The notes beneath the pieces are model-generated. The model saw only the letters and a program-made list of their open reading frames with translations, made no database searches and had not been told where the DNA came from. Both the position numbers and the translations under genes were made by a program. A stretch of DNA of 64,000 bases from the NCBI GenBank assembly GCA_964469265.1, contig CAYXYF010000001.1:155565-219564 (forward strand), given 5' to 3'. Shown piece after piece: positions 23,662-32,933 of the stretch; the stretch's first letter is position 1; each line of letters starts with the position of its first letter. This DNA comes from JAEYZS01 sp964469265 (GTDB lineage Bacteria; Bdellovibrionota; Bdellovibrionia; Bdellovibrionales; JAEYZS01).

Positions 23662-26010
23662 ATGGATAGCTTAAGTTTAAATAATGTTTTCAACATTATG
23701 GCAAAAATTATTTTCGGAAGCGTTGTTGCTCTGCCGCTTTCATTGTCGAACTATAGCTTAAGCCATCAAAAAGGAATGAGTTTAAATTATTCCAAAACCG
23801 CTCCTCCCCTAGCAATTTTTGACGACGAACGAATCCCAAGTTTTATCGATGAATTTGTTTTTGATTCAACGAAGAGAGTTTCTCTTAAAGCAACCAAAGT
23901 TTTAAAGCAACGGAAGAAAACCGCTGCCATGGCAAACCAAGTTGCAAAAAAGTTTGCAAGCCTTCAAGCGGCGAATGCGCCAATTAAAGTGCGGGTACGC
24001 CACCTTGCTGGATTATCGATTACAAAAAAATCTTCTGAAATATTACAAGCAACATTTAAAGATCCTTCCATAGATCACAAAGTAAAATTTGTTCCAGTGA
24101 CACAAAGCCGATCTGCTGAAGCAAGTCATAACAAAGCTTTTGTTAAGAAAAAAGAATTTGTAAATAACTTAAGACCTACGCTTCGAGCGCGAGTTGAGGC
24201 TGCAGAAGGCTTCGACGAAGTTTTAAACCAAAATTTTATTCCAAAGGTTGAGACCTTCGAACAACGAGCTAAAAACGTTCTATCTCAGTCGGGTTATGTT
24301 TTTCCTAAAAAGGACAAACAACACCAAGAGGCGCAAGCTCCTGAAAACACCCGAAGAACGTACGCACAGAGGGTTATCACCCAGCAAGCATCTCCTGTTA
24401 CTGACCAAAATCATCACAATAGTAGAAATGAGATTGCAAGAAGGTTTGCAAATAGCGGTTATGCACGAGGATTAACACCGCCCAAGGCTAATGGTGCAAA
24501 TGATTTTCAAGAGCCGCCCATTGACGCTAAAGACGAACTTGTAACTGATAAAGCTATTGGTGATACGCATGATAAGAGTATTGCTACTGTGGTTAAAGCA
24601 ACTCAAGGATTAATCTCAGGACCCATTGAAATATCAGGTGGGTTGGCCTTTACAAATAACAATCAGCATATCGTCGTGTATAGACAAATTGCTGGAACAA
24701 AGTATGAATTCGGACAAGTCTTAATCCAAGAGGGTCGGTACGAAATTTATATCGAAGACTTAAGTACTGGAATTGTCGTTGCAGAGCTGATTGATAACGG
24801 GGATATGATTGGTCGAGCAGAGATTTCGATTCCTGAAGTTGTAATGCATGCAAAAGGAAAAGATTTATCAGAGGCGCCACTTGAAATTAAACCCGTGGTC
24901 GACCGCGTGATTGTTGATACAATCTCAGAATACAATGTCTTTACAAAGAAAAAATCAAAACTAGAAAGCAAGGTGCTCATTGCAGACTCCTTGCCTCACG
25001 CAAGACCCCTTTTAAATTCCACCATTATTATGAAGGCTACGGCAGACGATCATTGGGGGAATATTTCTGTAGGCTCTACTCGCTCACCATTTTTAAATAT
25101 ATTAACGCCTGCGTCCACTGTGAAGGCGCTTATTGAAATACTTGGAGTAACAATACCTCCTCAAATTATGGGAATTATTCGGGGGGAAGTGAGTGTTTTA
25201 GGAAAGAAGGTCGCTGGTGCGCAAGTTGAGCTTATGGGCAATACTTCCGCGCAGCCTGTTTATTTTAATTCGTTTATTCCAGACCCTGCTTTAACTCAGA
25301 CATCAAGTAACGGAGAGTTTGCGTTTGTAGGGTTAACTCCTGGCAGCTACCTTATTCGTGCAAAGTATAACAACAAATATCTATCGCCAGTTCTTGTCCC
25401 AGTTGAAAGCGGTTATATTACTCGCGCAAACTTTGAAGTTCAAAATCCAAGTATCAGTGAAGCCTTTGTATACAATATACAAACAAGTGAGATGATGTCC
25501 GCAAATTTAGGTTTCATTGGCTCAGACCAAGTTGTTCCAGTCCACGCAAGAAAATTGATATCTTTTTCAGGATCAGACGGTGTGCAGTTTCTTGAAGCCA
25601 TTTCCGATGATCCAAACTTTTATATTTCAAGAGTGACAACCGATAAATCGGAAAAAGAAATCTTGGTCCCAATGGTACCTCGCCTATGGCTTTCGCATTT
25701 GTTAAGTCGCTTTAAAATAAACAGAGTGCCTGACACAGGTATTATCATCGGCACGGCCCCGAATCTTCCGTATGCGGTGGAACTCGATCAAAGCGGTTAT
25801 AACAGTGAAACCCAAGTCATTTATTTTGATCAGCAAGGGCAAGCGGTCCCAGGTGCTATGGTCACTCCAGCAGGTGGCGGGTTTGTGATAGTCAACGTCA
25901 ACAGCGGATTCCGCAGTCTAGCGACCCGTTACTATGGAACCGAAAATATCAAGATTTCAACCGTCGTTGTAGATAGTTCTGCAATAAACCTTTTCCCGTC
26001 TAAGCTATAA
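23662..26010 (+). CDS. Large envelope protein with carboxypeptidase-regulatory-like domain
   Basis: A 782-residue protein I cannot assign. The N-terminus has a hydrophobic export-like segment (about 13-28). Residues about 30-270 are basic and low in structure, with many Lys/Ala/Gln, followed by a beta-rich region. Residues about 503-595 look like a carboxypeptidase regulatory-like (transthyretin-fold) domain: GEVSVLGKKVAGAQVELMGN, then SNGEFAFVGLTPGSYLIRAK. The C-terminal 190 residues are a further beta-rich stretch. It is probably a periplasmic or surface structural protein. The ATG at 23698 (12 codons in) is an alternative start that gives a neater signal peptide. Confidence 0.75.
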   Translation: MDSLSLNNVFNIMAKIIFGSVVALPLSLSNYSLSHQKGMSLNYSKTAPPLAIFDDERIPSFIDEFVFDSTKRVSLKATKVLKQRKKTAAMANQVAKKFASLQAANAPIKVRVRHLAGLSITKKSSEILQATFKDPSIDHKVKFVPVTQSRSAEASHNKAFVKKKEFVNNLRPTLRARVEAAEGFDEVLNQNFIPKVETFEQRAKNVLSQSGYVFPKKDKQHQEAQAPENTRRTYAQRVITQQASPVTDQNHHNSRNEIARRFANSGYARGLTPPKANGANDFQEPPIDAKDELVTDKAIGDTHDKSIATVVKATQGLISGPIEISGGLAFTNNNQHIVVYRQIAGTKYEFGQVLIQEGRYEIYIEDLSTGIVVAELIDNGDMIGRAEISIPEVVMHAKGKDLSEAPLEIKPVVDRVIVDTISEYNVFTKKKSKLESKVLIADSLPHARPLLNSTIIMKATADDHWGNISVGSTRSPFLNILTPASTVKALIEILGVTIPPQIMGIIRGEVSVLGKKVAGAQVELMGNTSAQPVYFNSFIPDPALTQTSSNGEFAFVGLTPGSYLIRAKYNNKYLSPVLVPVESGYITRANFEVQNPSISEAFVYNIQTSEMMSANLGFIGSDQVVPVHARKLISFSGSDGVQFLEAISDDPNFYISRVTTDKSEKEILVPMVPRLWLSHLLSRFKINRVPDTGIIIGTAPNLPYAVELDQSGYNSETQVIYFDQQGQAVPGAMVTPAGGGFVIVNVNSGFRSLATRYYGTENIKISTVVVDSSAINLFPSKL

Positions 26011-26123
26011 ACCTTAAATTGTCTGTCGTTGCTCTTAAATATCGAATAATGACTAAGTTTTCCTTGGTTTTTTGTGCGGAATTGGATAAGTAAAGCACAA
26101 CTAATAAGCGAGGGAGGTTATTT

Positions 26124-27080
26124 GTGAGTCAGACTCAACAACAGCAAGTTTTAGAACTTTCGCTCAAGGATTTTACCCACGGAACTCAACAACAGCGAAA
26201 AAAGTTTATCGATGATCTTTTCTTTGGGATGAAGGATCTTGGTTTTATCAACCTCAGAGACCATGGGATTGATTCCAATTTATTAAAGACGGCCTATGAG
26301 CTAAGTGAAAAGCTTTTTAATCTTCCTAACGATACTAAGAAGCAATATGTTTTAAAGGGCACGGGCGGAGCGCGAGGCTATACTCCATTTGGTGAAGAGC
26401 ACGCTAAAGATTCTCCAGTTATGGATTTAAAAGAATTTTGGCATGTAGGACGTGATCCGATTGAAGGTGATCCTAGCGCGAAATATTTTGCGCCAAACAT
26501 TTGGCCAAAAGAAGTTCCAGAATTTAAAGAGCTATTTACTCACCTTTATAATGAATTAGATAGAACAGCGTTTATTTTATTAAAGGCTTTAACATATCCT
26601 TTAGAAATTCCAGAAGATTACTTTGATAAACTTGCTGGCGGCGGAAACTCGATTCTAAGACTTCTCCACTATCCGCCGATTCCAGAAGGCGTTGACCCAA
26701 GATGTGTACGCGCAGCCGCTCACGAAGACATTAACTTAATTACTCTCTTAGTGTGCGCTTCGGCTTCAGGGCTTCAGCTTCAAGATCGTAATGGCAAGTG
26801 GATGGACGTTGAAACAGCATCGCACTTAATTACTGTCGATGCTGGAGATATGCTGGCTCGAATTACTAACGATGTTATTCCATCGACTACACATAGAGTT
26901 GTGAACCCTGAAAACACAGAAAATAAAAGCCGATACTCTATGCCGTATTTCATGCATGCTCACCCAGAATCTTTACTGGAGTGCATACCATCGTGCAGAG
27001 GAAGCGGAGAGAAATACCCGCCAATTCGCGAACACGACTTCTTAATGCAAAGATTAAAAGAAATTGGTTTATTGAAGTAA
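26124..27080 (+). CDS. Isopenicillin N synthase-family 2-oxoglutarate/Fe(II) oxygenase
   Basis: A 318-residue cytosolic non-heme iron dioxygenase. The iron triad is seen as HED (about 196-198) and THR (His about 255), and the 2-oxoglutarate anchor as SRYS. The N-terminal DIOX_N-like part has FINLRDHGI, characteristic of the family. The start is GTG, preceded by a GGGAGG site 6 bases upstream. The substrate is unknown; relatives include plant gibberellin-type oxygenases and bacterial ones of unknown target. The stop abuts the stop of the convergent lytic transglycosylase with no spacer. Confidence 0.88.
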   Translation: MSQTQQQQVLELSLKDFTHGTQQQRKKFIDDLFFGMKDLGFINLRDHGIDSNLLKTAYELSEKLFNLPNDTKKQYVLKGTGGARGYTPFGEEHAKDSPVMDLKEFWHVGRDPIEGDPSAKYFAPNIWPKEVPEFKELFTHLYNELDRTAFILLKALTYPLEIPEDYFDKLAGGGNSILRLLHYPPIPEGVDPRCVRAAAHEDINLITLLVCASASGLQLQDRNGKWMDVETASHLITVDAGDMLARITNDVIPSTTHRVVNPENTENKSRYSMPYFMHAHPESLLECIPSCRGSGEKYPPIREHDFLMQRLKEIGLLK

Positions 27081-28427
27081 TTAAAGGGAGCTGGTAGAGG
27101 GCCTCTCTACTAGCTTACCGTATTTTTGATTCTTATTTTTAGCTAAAAACTCAGTGACCATTGTTGAAGGGATATGAACAACATATCCCTTTGGAACTCT
27201 TAGGTTCTTTTTAAAAGCATCGTCTTTAATATCAAGATTGTATTTTTGTAAACCGTCTTTGCTGAGCCCCGTGTACTTCATAAGAGTTTTAATAGTAAGA
27301 GACTGTGTGAGTTTTAGCTCTTGGAACTCAAGTGGGTTCGGCTGCTTTGGGGTGTTGTAGATGTCCTCTTTATACATTTCAGCGTGTAGAGCTGCAATGA
27401 AAGATGCAAAGAAGTTTTGCGATGCAAATCCGAAGGACTTTGCACGATTGCGCATAATAATTCTACCGAGGTCATGGGTCTTATATTGGCGAACGGCCTT
27501 TCTTAAGCTACCCACGCCGTGATTGTATGCGGTTAATGCCAGTGGCCAGTTTTTAAGAATCTTTTTGTTTTGTTTTAAAATTGTAATTGCAGAGTCGGCA
27601 GCCTTTATCGGAGAGTTTCTTTCATCAACAGCTTGGTTCATCAGTAAAAGTTTTTTGCCAACATAAGGCATAACCTGCCAGATGCCGCTTGCACCTACTT
27701 TGCTGACGGCCTTCACATTAAAGCTACTTTCAACAAATGGAAGACGAGTTAATTCGACTGGTAGACCTCGCTCTGTGAATAGCCTTTCAAGTTCTGGCAT
27801 ATATAGAGCACTTGTTTCAAGGCCTTGCTCGATAAAGTCTCTTTGGCCAAGTTGTGCGCGAATTCCTTTAAGGGCGTCTTTGAAGACCTTTTTTCTCTTG
27901 CCTGGAACAGAAGCTAGTAAGTCGTAAATTCGTTTTTCTTCTTTTGAGAGCTTTTTATAGTTTTTTCTGTTTGCAAGTTTTTTAATGGTGTTGCGGACGG
28001 CATCTCTTTGAGTCTTAGAGTATTTTTTGGCAGCATGATACTTTGTCCACTTGTGACCTTTTCCATTATAAATGGAACTTAAATCAATAACTTTATAAAC
28101 AATCCAGGGATAGTCAGCATAGTGAATGACTTCTGTTTGAGCCCCGTACTTCGTATAAATATCAAACCAAAATGAAACCCGTGCCTGAAAATCAGCGGGG
28201 ACTTTGAAATCTGCAGAGATCTTATTTTTGTGATCTTTTAAGATTGCATCTTTATCAAAGTTCTTGGGTTGGGATTTCGCCGCTTCACTTTGATCAATGC
28301 TTGAGATGGCCCGTTGCGATCGTGTTAATGTCGGCTCCATCACTGGAGAAGCAAAAAGCTTGGACTCTGTACCAAAGAAGGTGCCAAACCCAAGTCCTAA
28401 AAATAGATATACATACATGCGTGCCAT
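27081..28427 (-). CDS. Lytic murein transglycosylase (SLT domain), MltD-like
   Basis: A 448-residue exported enzyme that cleaves peptidoglycan between MurNAc and GlcNAc without hydrolysis. It has a signal peptide (about 1-27) and a charged helical region (about 100-190). The SLT catalytic domain (about 210-330) contains PFVESSFN with the catalytic Glu, GASGIWQVMP and ALTAYNHGVGSL. A C-terminal LysM-like segment follows (about 373-430; LTQSLTIKTLMKYTGLSKDG continuing to VPKGYVVHIPS). Lytic enzymes of this kind are expected in wall-remodelling or predatory bacteria. It is convergent with the oxygenase gene. Confidence 0.9.
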   Translation of the reverse strand: MARMYVYLFLGLGFGTFFGTESKLFASPVMEPTLTRSQRAISSIDQSEAAKSQPKNFDKDAILKDHKNKISADFKVPADFQARVSFWFDIYTKYGAQTEVIHYADYPWIVYKVIDLSSIYNGKGHKWTKYHAAKKYSKTQRDAVRNTIKKLANRKNYKKLSKEEKRIYDLLASVPGKRKKVFKDALKGIRAQLGQRDFIEQGLETSALYMPELERLFTERGLPVELTRLPFVESSFNVKAVSKVGASGIWQVMPYVGKKLLLMNQAVDERNSPIKAADSAITILKQNKKILKNWPLALTAYNHGVGSLRKAVRQYKTHDLGRIIMRNRAKSFGFASQNFFASFIAALHAEMYKEDIYNTPKQPNPLEFQELKLTQSLTIKTLMKYTGLSKDGLQKYNLDIKDDAFKKNLRVPKGYVVHIPSTMVTEFLAKNKNQKYGKLVERPSTSSL

Positions 28428-28593
28428 AGTAACTCTTAATAAAGCAATAAAGATGCCAATATCAGCTCCAATATGGACCTGTTTTCAAGGGTTTGTCTGC
28501 GCGTCGTTTTGAGAAGCTGTAAATAAGTTCGTCAAACGGTGACAAATTTAATGCTGTCCTAGTTTGATACGGCATTATACAATCTAGGAGAGC

Positions 28594-30093
28594 ATGAAAG
28601 AACACGCAACTGCAGAAGAAAACACCTTCAAACACGCCAAGTATACCGCCATTATTAGCGATATCCATCTAACTGAAGCTGAACCCGAGCGTCCGCCTGG
28701 CGATCTGTGGAAGAAATTTAAGCGAAAAGAGTTCTTTTTTGATGATCTCTTAAGAGACTTCTTTGAGCATATCGATGAGCAATCAGGCGATGATGAAGTT
28801 GAGCTTATTTTAAATGGCGATGTGTTTGATTTTGATGCGGTCATGTCTTTCCCAGAGGACGCCCCCTATAAGATCACGTGGCTTGAGCGGACTAGGGGAT
28901 TATTTCCAGAGGAGCAAAAGGCTTCTTATAAAATTCAAAAAATTCTAAGTGAACATCCCATCTTCGTCGAAAGCCTTCGAAAATTTATTCAAAAGCGCAA
29001 TAGAGTGGTTATCACAATCGGGAATCATGATCTTGAGCTTCACTTTCCTCAGGTCCAAAAAGACATTATCAACGCTCTTGAACTCACCGAAGATGAAAAA
29101 AAACGAGTTCGTTTTTGTGAGTGGTTTTATATCAGTAACGGCGACACGCTTGTAGAACATGGGAATCAGTATGATCCCTACTGTGTTTGTCAAAACCCCA
29201 TTCATCCCTTTGTTCAAAAATTTAATCGTATTGAGCTGAGACTACCCTTTGGAGATCTTGCAGGAAGGTATATGACAAACGGCATGGGATTTTTTAATCC
29301 CCATGTTGATTCCAACTTCATTATGAGCTTTAAGGACTACCTTAAATTTTTTACCAAGTACCTTGTTCGGACTCAGCCCTTAATTATGTGGACGTGGTTT
29401 TGGTCCTCGGTGGCGGTGCTCATACAATCTTCTTTGGATCGTCTCCTTCCCGAGCTAAAAGATCCCCTCACAATGGAGGATCGGGTTAATGATATTGCTT
29501 ACAAAGCCAATGCGGAACCGCGTATGGTTAGGGAGCTAAAAGAACTTGCAGTCAACCCTGCGGCAAGTAATCCCATTCGTCTAGCAAGAGAGCTGTGGCT
29601 TGATCGTGCGTTTATTGTGTTGATTGGATTTATTTTTATCTTCCAGATTTTTACGATCATAAAACTTGCCTATGATATTTCATTTTTTTGGATGTTTATC
29701 CCGCTTTTCATTTTAGTTCCGTTTTTTGTTTTCTACGCAAAGTCCATTGATTCAGATGTGGCCGCAGTCAAAGAGCCCAATGAATGGATTTTAAGTGTTT
29801 CTTCAAGGATGACGAATGTTAGAAGAGTTGTTTACGGTCATACCCATATTGCACGACATGAGTTTATAGGAATAGTTGAGCATTTAAATTCGGGCTGCTG
29901 GACCCCCGCTTTTTTAGATGTGGAATGCACAAAACCATTTGGCAAAAAGACCTATGTTTGGATTGAGCCAGGCCCCCACGGACAACGGGTCGCGCAGTTA
30001 AGAGAGTTTATTCGTGGAGATTCTTATCAAATCAAGGGTGGGAAACGACACATTAAAGACGATGCGCCCACTGTCATTCATGTTAGCTCTTAG
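28594..30093 (+). CDS. Membrane-attached metallophosphoesterase
   Basis: A 499-residue calcineurin-like phosphoesterase. The metal-binding motifs are IISDIHL (about 16-22), LNGDVFDFD (about 70-78), GNHDLE (about 138-143) and VYGHTHIARHE (about 411-421). Two hydrophobic segments (about 338-385) between the metal blocks and the last GHTH suggest anchoring. The layout resembles LpxH-type UDP-2,3-diacylglucosamine hydrolases but is longer, so the substrate remains open. An AGGAGAG site precedes the ATG. Confidence 0.85.
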   Translation: MKEHATAEENTFKHAKYTAIISDIHLTEAEPERPPGDLWKKFKRKEFFFDDLLRDFFEHIDEQSGDDEVELILNGDVFDFDAVMSFPEDAPYKITWLERTRGLFPEEQKASYKIQKILSEHPIFVESLRKFIQKRNRVVITIGNHDLELHFPQVQKDIINALELTEDEKKRVRFCEWFYISNGDTLVEHGNQYDPYCVCQNPIHPFVQKFNRIELRLPFGDLAGRYMTNGMGFFNPHVDSNFIMSFKDYLKFFTKYLVRTQPLIMWTWFWSSVAVLIQSSLDRLLPELKDPLTMEDRVNDIAYKANAEPRMVRELKELAVNPAASNPIRLARELWLDRAFIVLIGFIFIFQIFTIIKLAYDISFFWMFIPLFILVPFFVFYAKSIDSDVAAVKEPNEWILSVSSRMTNVRRVVYGHTHIARHEFIGIVEHLNSGCWTPAFLDVECTKPFGKKTYVWIEPGPHGQRVAQLREFIRGDSYQIKGGKRHIKDDAPTVIHVSS

Positions 30094-30152
30094 CATATAC
30101 GCATAGCGACGTTGGCGCGAGGCGCGTCAATTCGACAAATCTTAAGGATTCG

Positions 30153-30190
30153 TTAAAATTAACTTCAAAACGAATATATTCGAGTATATT
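30153..30190 (+). promoter_or_regulatory. Histone gene promoter region with a perfect palindrome
   Basis: CGAATATATTCG (30171-30182) is a perfect 12-bp palindrome 55 bp before the histone start. It overlaps a TATATT (30175-30180) that could be the -10, with TTAAAA at 30153-30158 as -35 (16-base spacer). The overlap would fit a repressor or autoregulation site. Confidence 0.3.
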
Positions 30191-30237
30191 TTAGTTTGAA
30201 TTACAAAAAAAGCTCACCAGAGTGTTTTGGAGGACAA

Positions 30238-30432
30238 ATGGCGGACGTATTAGTAGTAACAAGCAAGGTTAAAAAGTATATCAAAGAAAAAGCGACGATG
30301 AATACTTCTGCAGAGACAGTGGACGTGCTCAGTAAAGCAGTTCAAGCCCTTTGCGATCGCGGAATTGAAAGCGCTAAAAATGACGGAAGAAAAACTGTCA
30401 TGGCTCGTGATATCAATATTGATCATTTATAG
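30238..30432 (+). CDS. Bacterial histone-fold protein (Bd0055-like)
   Basis: A 64-residue single histone fold, chosen from the ATG at 30238 with a GGAGG site 5 bases upstream (a TTG 42 bases earlier lacks one). Helix 1 is VVTSKVKKYIKEKA (6-19), helix 2 runs about 25-48 (ETVDVLSKAVQALCDRGIES) and helix 3 about 55-63. The canonical histone L2 motif RKTVMARDI (51-59) is intact, with Arg 51, Thr 53 and the R-D pair (57-58). No N- or C-terminal tails. Sequence and length closely match my memory of Bdellovibrio Bd0055, a nucleoid-associated histone shown to be abundant and to bind DNA in an unusual end-on manner. It has its own promoter region and terminator. Confidence 0.93.
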   Translation: MADVLVVTSKVKKYIKEKATMNTSAETVDVLSKAVQALCDRGIESAKNDGRKTVMARDINIDHL

Positions 30433-30458
30433 TGCTTACTAAAACTGAAAAATAAATC

Positions 30459-30488
30459 AAAAAAGGCGAGGTCTTCCTCGCCTTTTTT
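30459..30488. terminator. Bidirectional intrinsic terminator between histone and ligA genes
   Basis: A GGCGAGG/CCTCGCC stem (30465-30471 and 30476-30482) with a TCTT loop, flanked by A6 (30459-30464) and T6 (30483-30488). It can stop transcription in both directions; the ligA stop codon lies in the T-run. Confidence 0.92.
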
Positions 30489-32517
30489 ATTTTATCAACT
30501 TTTGGAAATCATCCCAGGATAAAATCTTTACACCAAGCTCTTGGGCTTTATCAAGTTTTGAGCCCGCAGCCTCACCAGCCAAAACATAGCTTGTCTTTTT
30601 GCTCACGGATCCGCTCACTTTCCCTTTATGGGATTCAATCATAACCTTTATATTATCTCGCTCCATGGGGAGTGTGCCTGTAATTACAAAAGTAAATCCC
30701 TCTAGCTTGTTGGAAGAGACTTTATTTTCCTCTTCCTGAATTTCAACGCCGTTTTGAATTATTCTTTGGATTTCTTTTTTAAAGGACGCTTGTGAAATAC
30801 TATCGATAATCGACTGAGCAACTTTTGGTCCGACGCCCTCAACCGTAACGAGCTCATCAAACTGAGCACCTAAAAATCTCTCAAGAGTACCAAAGTAATT
30901 AGAAATAAGCTTTGCTGTTTGTTCTCCGACAAACCGTATCCCTAGAGAATAAATAAAGCGGGAGAGTGAAGGGTTTCTGCTGCTGTCAATGCTATCAATA
31001 ATATTTTGCGCAGATTTCTCTCCTTGTCTTTCAAGACCAAGAATGTGATCGAGTTCAATTTTAAAAAGATCGGAGTAAGAATGGACAAGCCCTGTATCCA
31101 CAAGTTTATTGATGAGTTTATCTCCGACCTTTTCAATGTTCATAGCCCTCTTTGAGACGAAGTGCTTAAGAGATTCTTTTATCTTGGCATCGCAAACGGG
31201 GTTGGGACATCTTAATACGACTTCGCCCTCGGCTTTAACGGCCTCTGACTGACAAACAGGACAGAGGTTCGGAATCTTGAAGGGTTTTGAATTTTTGCCT
31301 CGCTTGTCTTTTAGAACTTGGACAACCTCAGGGATAACATCTCCAGCCCTGTGAACAATCACATAATCCCCTTCTCGAACGTCCTTTCTGTCAATTTCAT
31401 CTTGGTTGTGTAAAGTGGCATTGGTAACGGTAACGCCACCAACTAAAACAGGAGTCATGACGGCAACGGGAGTGAGCGCTCCTGTTCTTCCCACTTGCAC
31501 CGTAATTTTTTCGATTTTCGTTTCAGCCTGCTCGGGTTCAAACTTTGCGGCGTTTGCCCATCTTGGAGATCTTGCAATAAAGCCTAACTCTTCTTGAAGG
31601 CTGAGACTATTGACCTTTACAACAATGCCATCAATATCAAATGGTAACCCTTTTCTCACTTTGTGAATATAGTGATAGTAGTCTACGGCCTCTTGTGAGT
31701 TCTTCGCTAAAGTTAAATATTTATCGCTAACTGTAGGGACCCCCCACTCTCTAAATTCTTGAATAACTTCTTTTTGTGTTGAAACTTTTAAGCCTTCGGA
31801 GTCGCCCAGTGCATAGCCATAAAATCGTAAGGGTCGTGAGGCTGCAATCTTTGGGTCCAATTGTCGAATCGTCCCTGCAGACGCGTTTCGCGGATTTGCG
31901 AATGGAACTTCACCAGCTTCTTGTTGGGCCTCGTTTAGCTTTAAAAAATCATTCTTAAGCATTAAGACTTCGCCACGGATTTCAACAAGCTTTGGCGCTT
32001 TTTTTGTTTTAAGCCTCATTGGAATAGATTTGATAGTTCGGATATTCGATAGCACATTTTCACCAGTAATGCCGTCACCTCTTGTCAGCGCGCCAGTTAA
32101 AATACCGTCTTCGTAAATTAATTCAATGGCAAGGCCATCAAGCTTGAGCTCACAGAAGTACTCAATATCGCTTTCGCTCGCTAAAACTTTTTTAGCTCGC
32201 TTATCAAAGGCCAAGATGTCTTCGGGTGAATAACTGTTTTGTAAAGAGAGCATGGGCTTTCGGTGTTCCACTTTTTGAAATCGCGAAAGAGGCTGTGCGC
32301 CTACGCGCTGTGTAGGAGAAAGCTCCGATATGATCTCAGGATATGCTTCTTCGAGATTTTTTAGCTCTTCAAATAATTTGTCATATTCGCGGTCTGATAT
32401 CGTCGGTCGGTCTAATACGTGGTAACTGGTGTCGTGAATTTGGATTTCTCCGATAAGCTCTTCGTAGCGGCGCTTGATCTCTTTGGTTTTATCTGAAGGT
32501 GGTTGTACCTTTTTCAT
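30487..32517 (-). CDS. ligA: NAD-dependent DNA ligase
   Basis: Seals nicks during replication and repair, 676 residues, full length. The adenylation domain has the KLDG nucleophile motif (Lys 125), then the Ia region, and RGDGITGENV. An OB fold follows, then the four-cysteine zinc finger (CPVC ... CPNPVC, about 408-432), the HhH repeats and a C-terminal BRCT domain (about 600-676, FVITGTLPMERDNIK). It is convergent with the histone gene and shares its terminator. The Met start is followed by a basic KKVQPP, with a AAAAGTTATG-type weak site upstream. Confidence 0.97.
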   Translation of the reverse strand: MKKVQPPSDKTKEIKRRYEELIGEIQIHDTSYHVLDRPTISDREYDKLFEELKNLEEAYPEIISELSPTQRVGAQPLSRFQKVEHRKPMLSLQNSYSPEDILAFDKRAKKVLASESDIEYFCELKLDGLAIELIYEDGILTGALTRGDGITGENVLSNIRTIKSIPMRLKTKKAPKLVEIRGEVLMLKNDFLKLNEAQQEAGEVPFANPRNASAGTIRQLDPKIAASRPLRFYGYALGDSEGLKVSTQKEVIQEFREWGVPTVSDKYLTLAKNSQEAVDYYHYIHKVRKGLPFDIDGIVVKVNSLSLQEELGFIARSPRWANAAKFEPEQAETKIEKITVQVGRTGALTPVAVMTPVLVGGVTVTNATLHNQDEIDRKDVREGDYVIVHRAGDVIPEVVQVLKDKRGKNSKPFKIPNLCPVCQSEAVKAEGEVVLRCPNPVCDAKIKESLKHFVSKRAMNIEKVGDKLINKLVDTGLVHSYSDLFKIELDHILGLERQGEKSAQNIIDSIDSSRNPSLSRFIYSLGIRFVGEQTAKLISNYFGTLERFLGAQFDELVTVEGVGPKVAQSIIDSISQASFKKEIQRIIQNGVEIQEEENKVSSNKLEGFTFVITGTLPMERDNIKVMIESHKGKVSGSVSKKTSYVLAGEAAGSKLDKAQELGVKILSWDDFQKLIK

Positions 32518-32645
32518 AACTTTTCCTGCCTAAACTGTAAGAGTTTATATCATATTAAAATAAACATACAACGCATTGCGCGCTGAGATGAATTCTTATG
32601 ATGGAAGATATAGTCTGTACCCTTGTTAAATCTGAGGACAAGGTA

Positions 32646-32933
32646 ATGAATAAAAACGATGTAGAAAAAATTGGTCGCCTCTCGCGGCTCAAGCTATCAA
32701 AAGAAGAAGTCGAGTTTTACACCGAACACTTAACGATGGTTTTAAAACACTTTGAAGAACTGGCGTCGATTAATACTGATGATGTTGAGCCAATGGTGAC
32801 TCCCGTTGTTCGCAAACCGTTGATTGCAGAAGATGAAGTTCGACGAACGGTCAGCCCAGAAGACATTCTTAAGAATGCTCCTGAAAAGAGTGGGAACCTG
32901 TTCAGGGTGCCTCCAGTTGTAGGAGTAGACTGA
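32646..32933 (+). CDS. gatC: Asp/Glu-tRNA amidotransferase subunit C
   Basis: Small subunit of GatCAB, which converts Glu-tRNA(Gln) or Asp-tRNA(Asn) to the amidated form. I chose the ATG at 32646 (95 residues, MNKNDVEKIGRLSRLKLS), which matches the family start and has GAGG 8 bases upstream; an in-frame ATG 48 bases earlier would add 16 residues not seen in the family. The C-terminal FRVPPVVG is conserved. The stop overlaps the gatA ATG by 1 bp. Confidence 0.94.
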   Translation: MNKNDVEKIGRLSRLKLSKEEVEFYTEHLTMVLKHFEELASINTDDVEPMVTPVVRKPLIAEDEVRRTVSPEDILKNAPEKSGNLFRVPPVVGVD

